A DNA stretch of 64,000 bases, from NCBI GenBank assembly GCA_001303025.1, contig LJNK01000017.1, positions 91,942 through 155,941 of the forward strand, in the 5' to 3' direction. This document shows, one piece after another, positions 63,956 through 64,000 of this stretch. Numbering within the stretch: the first letter of the stretch is position 1; every line of letters begins with the position of its first letter. This DNA comes from Deltaproteobacteria bacterium SG8_13. Its GTDB lineage: Bacteria; Desulfobacterota; Desulfobacteria; Desulfobacterales; SG8-13. The translations under genes and the position numbers were made by a program. The notes under the pieces are model-generated. The model made no database searches and was not told where the DNA came from. It worked only from the letters and a program-made list of their open reading frames with translations.

Positions 63956-64000
63956 TCACCGCGTCATCAGCGCGAACACGCCCCAGCCCAGGTATTCACG
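63956..64000 (-). CDS. C-terminal end of an unknown cassette gene
   Basis: The last 14 codons (REYLGWGVFALMTR) of a gene continuing past the right edge, ending TGA 46 bp before the attC. The tail is hydrophobic, as in a membrane protein. Other frames here have earlier stops. Confidence 0.5.
   Translation of the reverse strand, partial: REYLGWGVFALMTR

Noticed and set aside
35058-64000. Repeated palindromes taken as a CRISPR array or REP elements
   Set aside because: The repeats differ in length and sequence, each flanks a gene and each has integron core sites; there are no equal spacers or cas genes.
20000-64000. Genomic island carried by a phage or transposon
   Set aside because: No transposase, phage structural gene, tyrosine or serine integrase, or tRNA-linked attachment site was found in the window.

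Overview
The window is chromosomal DNA of a high-GC anaerobic bacterium, most likely a sulfate-reducing member of the Desulfobacterota (Desulfobacterales-like). The lineage is inferred from gene content: MetF with a separate zinc-binding MetV, an MvhD-like protein, an archaeal-type split glutamate synthase, an Fe-S-type PurF, and an apparent two-selenocysteine enzyme. No rRNA, tRNA, insertion sequence, prophage or CRISPR array was seen.

Region 1 (1-20.2 kb) is ordinary housekeeping DNA centred on glutamine and one-carbon metabolism. glnD (cut by the left edge), glnE and a small unknown gene run leftward. A stand-alone class I glutamine amidotransferase behind a sigma-54 promoter runs rightward, followed by mvhD-like, metV, metF, three glutamate synthase subunits, carA, carB, purF and a cyclic-nucleotide-binding protein. 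Sensing and control of nitrogen status (GlnD, GlnE) therefore sits beside four glutamine-consuming activities.

Region 2 (20.2-35 kb) is a loose collection of mostly leftward single genes: DUF2845, HTH/zinc ribbon, Asp/Glu racemase, SEC-C protein, nitrilase, DUF302, SRPBCC, DUF488, acetyltransferases, methyltransferases, a CDP-alcohol phosphatidyltransferase, membrane proteins and a lipoprotein EEP hydrolase. At 27304-28005 lies an organomercurial-lyase (MerB)-like gene with two in-frame TGA codons. They fall exactly at the two catalytic cysteines and each is followed by a SECIS-like hairpin. It reads as a Sec-Asp-Sec version of MerB.

Region 3 (about 35 kb to the right edge) is an integron gene-cassette array. 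Nearly all genes are leftward, short, unrelated to each other and separated by attC sites (55-106 bp imperfect inverted repeats bounded by RYYYAAC and GTTRRRY cores). I mark 22. Cargo includes GNAT acetyltransferases, SDRs (one a close match to 7-alpha-hydroxysteroid dehydrogenase), PhzF, a flavodoxin-like reductase, a diadenylate cyclase-like protein, a QueG-like Fe-S protein, a NapH-like membrane ferredoxin, HNH and NYN-type nucleases, a MarR regulator, a NylB-like serine hydrolase and many membrane proteins of unknown role. Sites are sharp on the right and eroded on the left. The polarity predicts that attI and intI lie beyond the right edge. Some attC sites encode the C-termini, or contain the start codon, of neighbouring proteins. 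A multi-hairpin element of about 160 bp without a gene occurs twice in the array, with a third partial copy.
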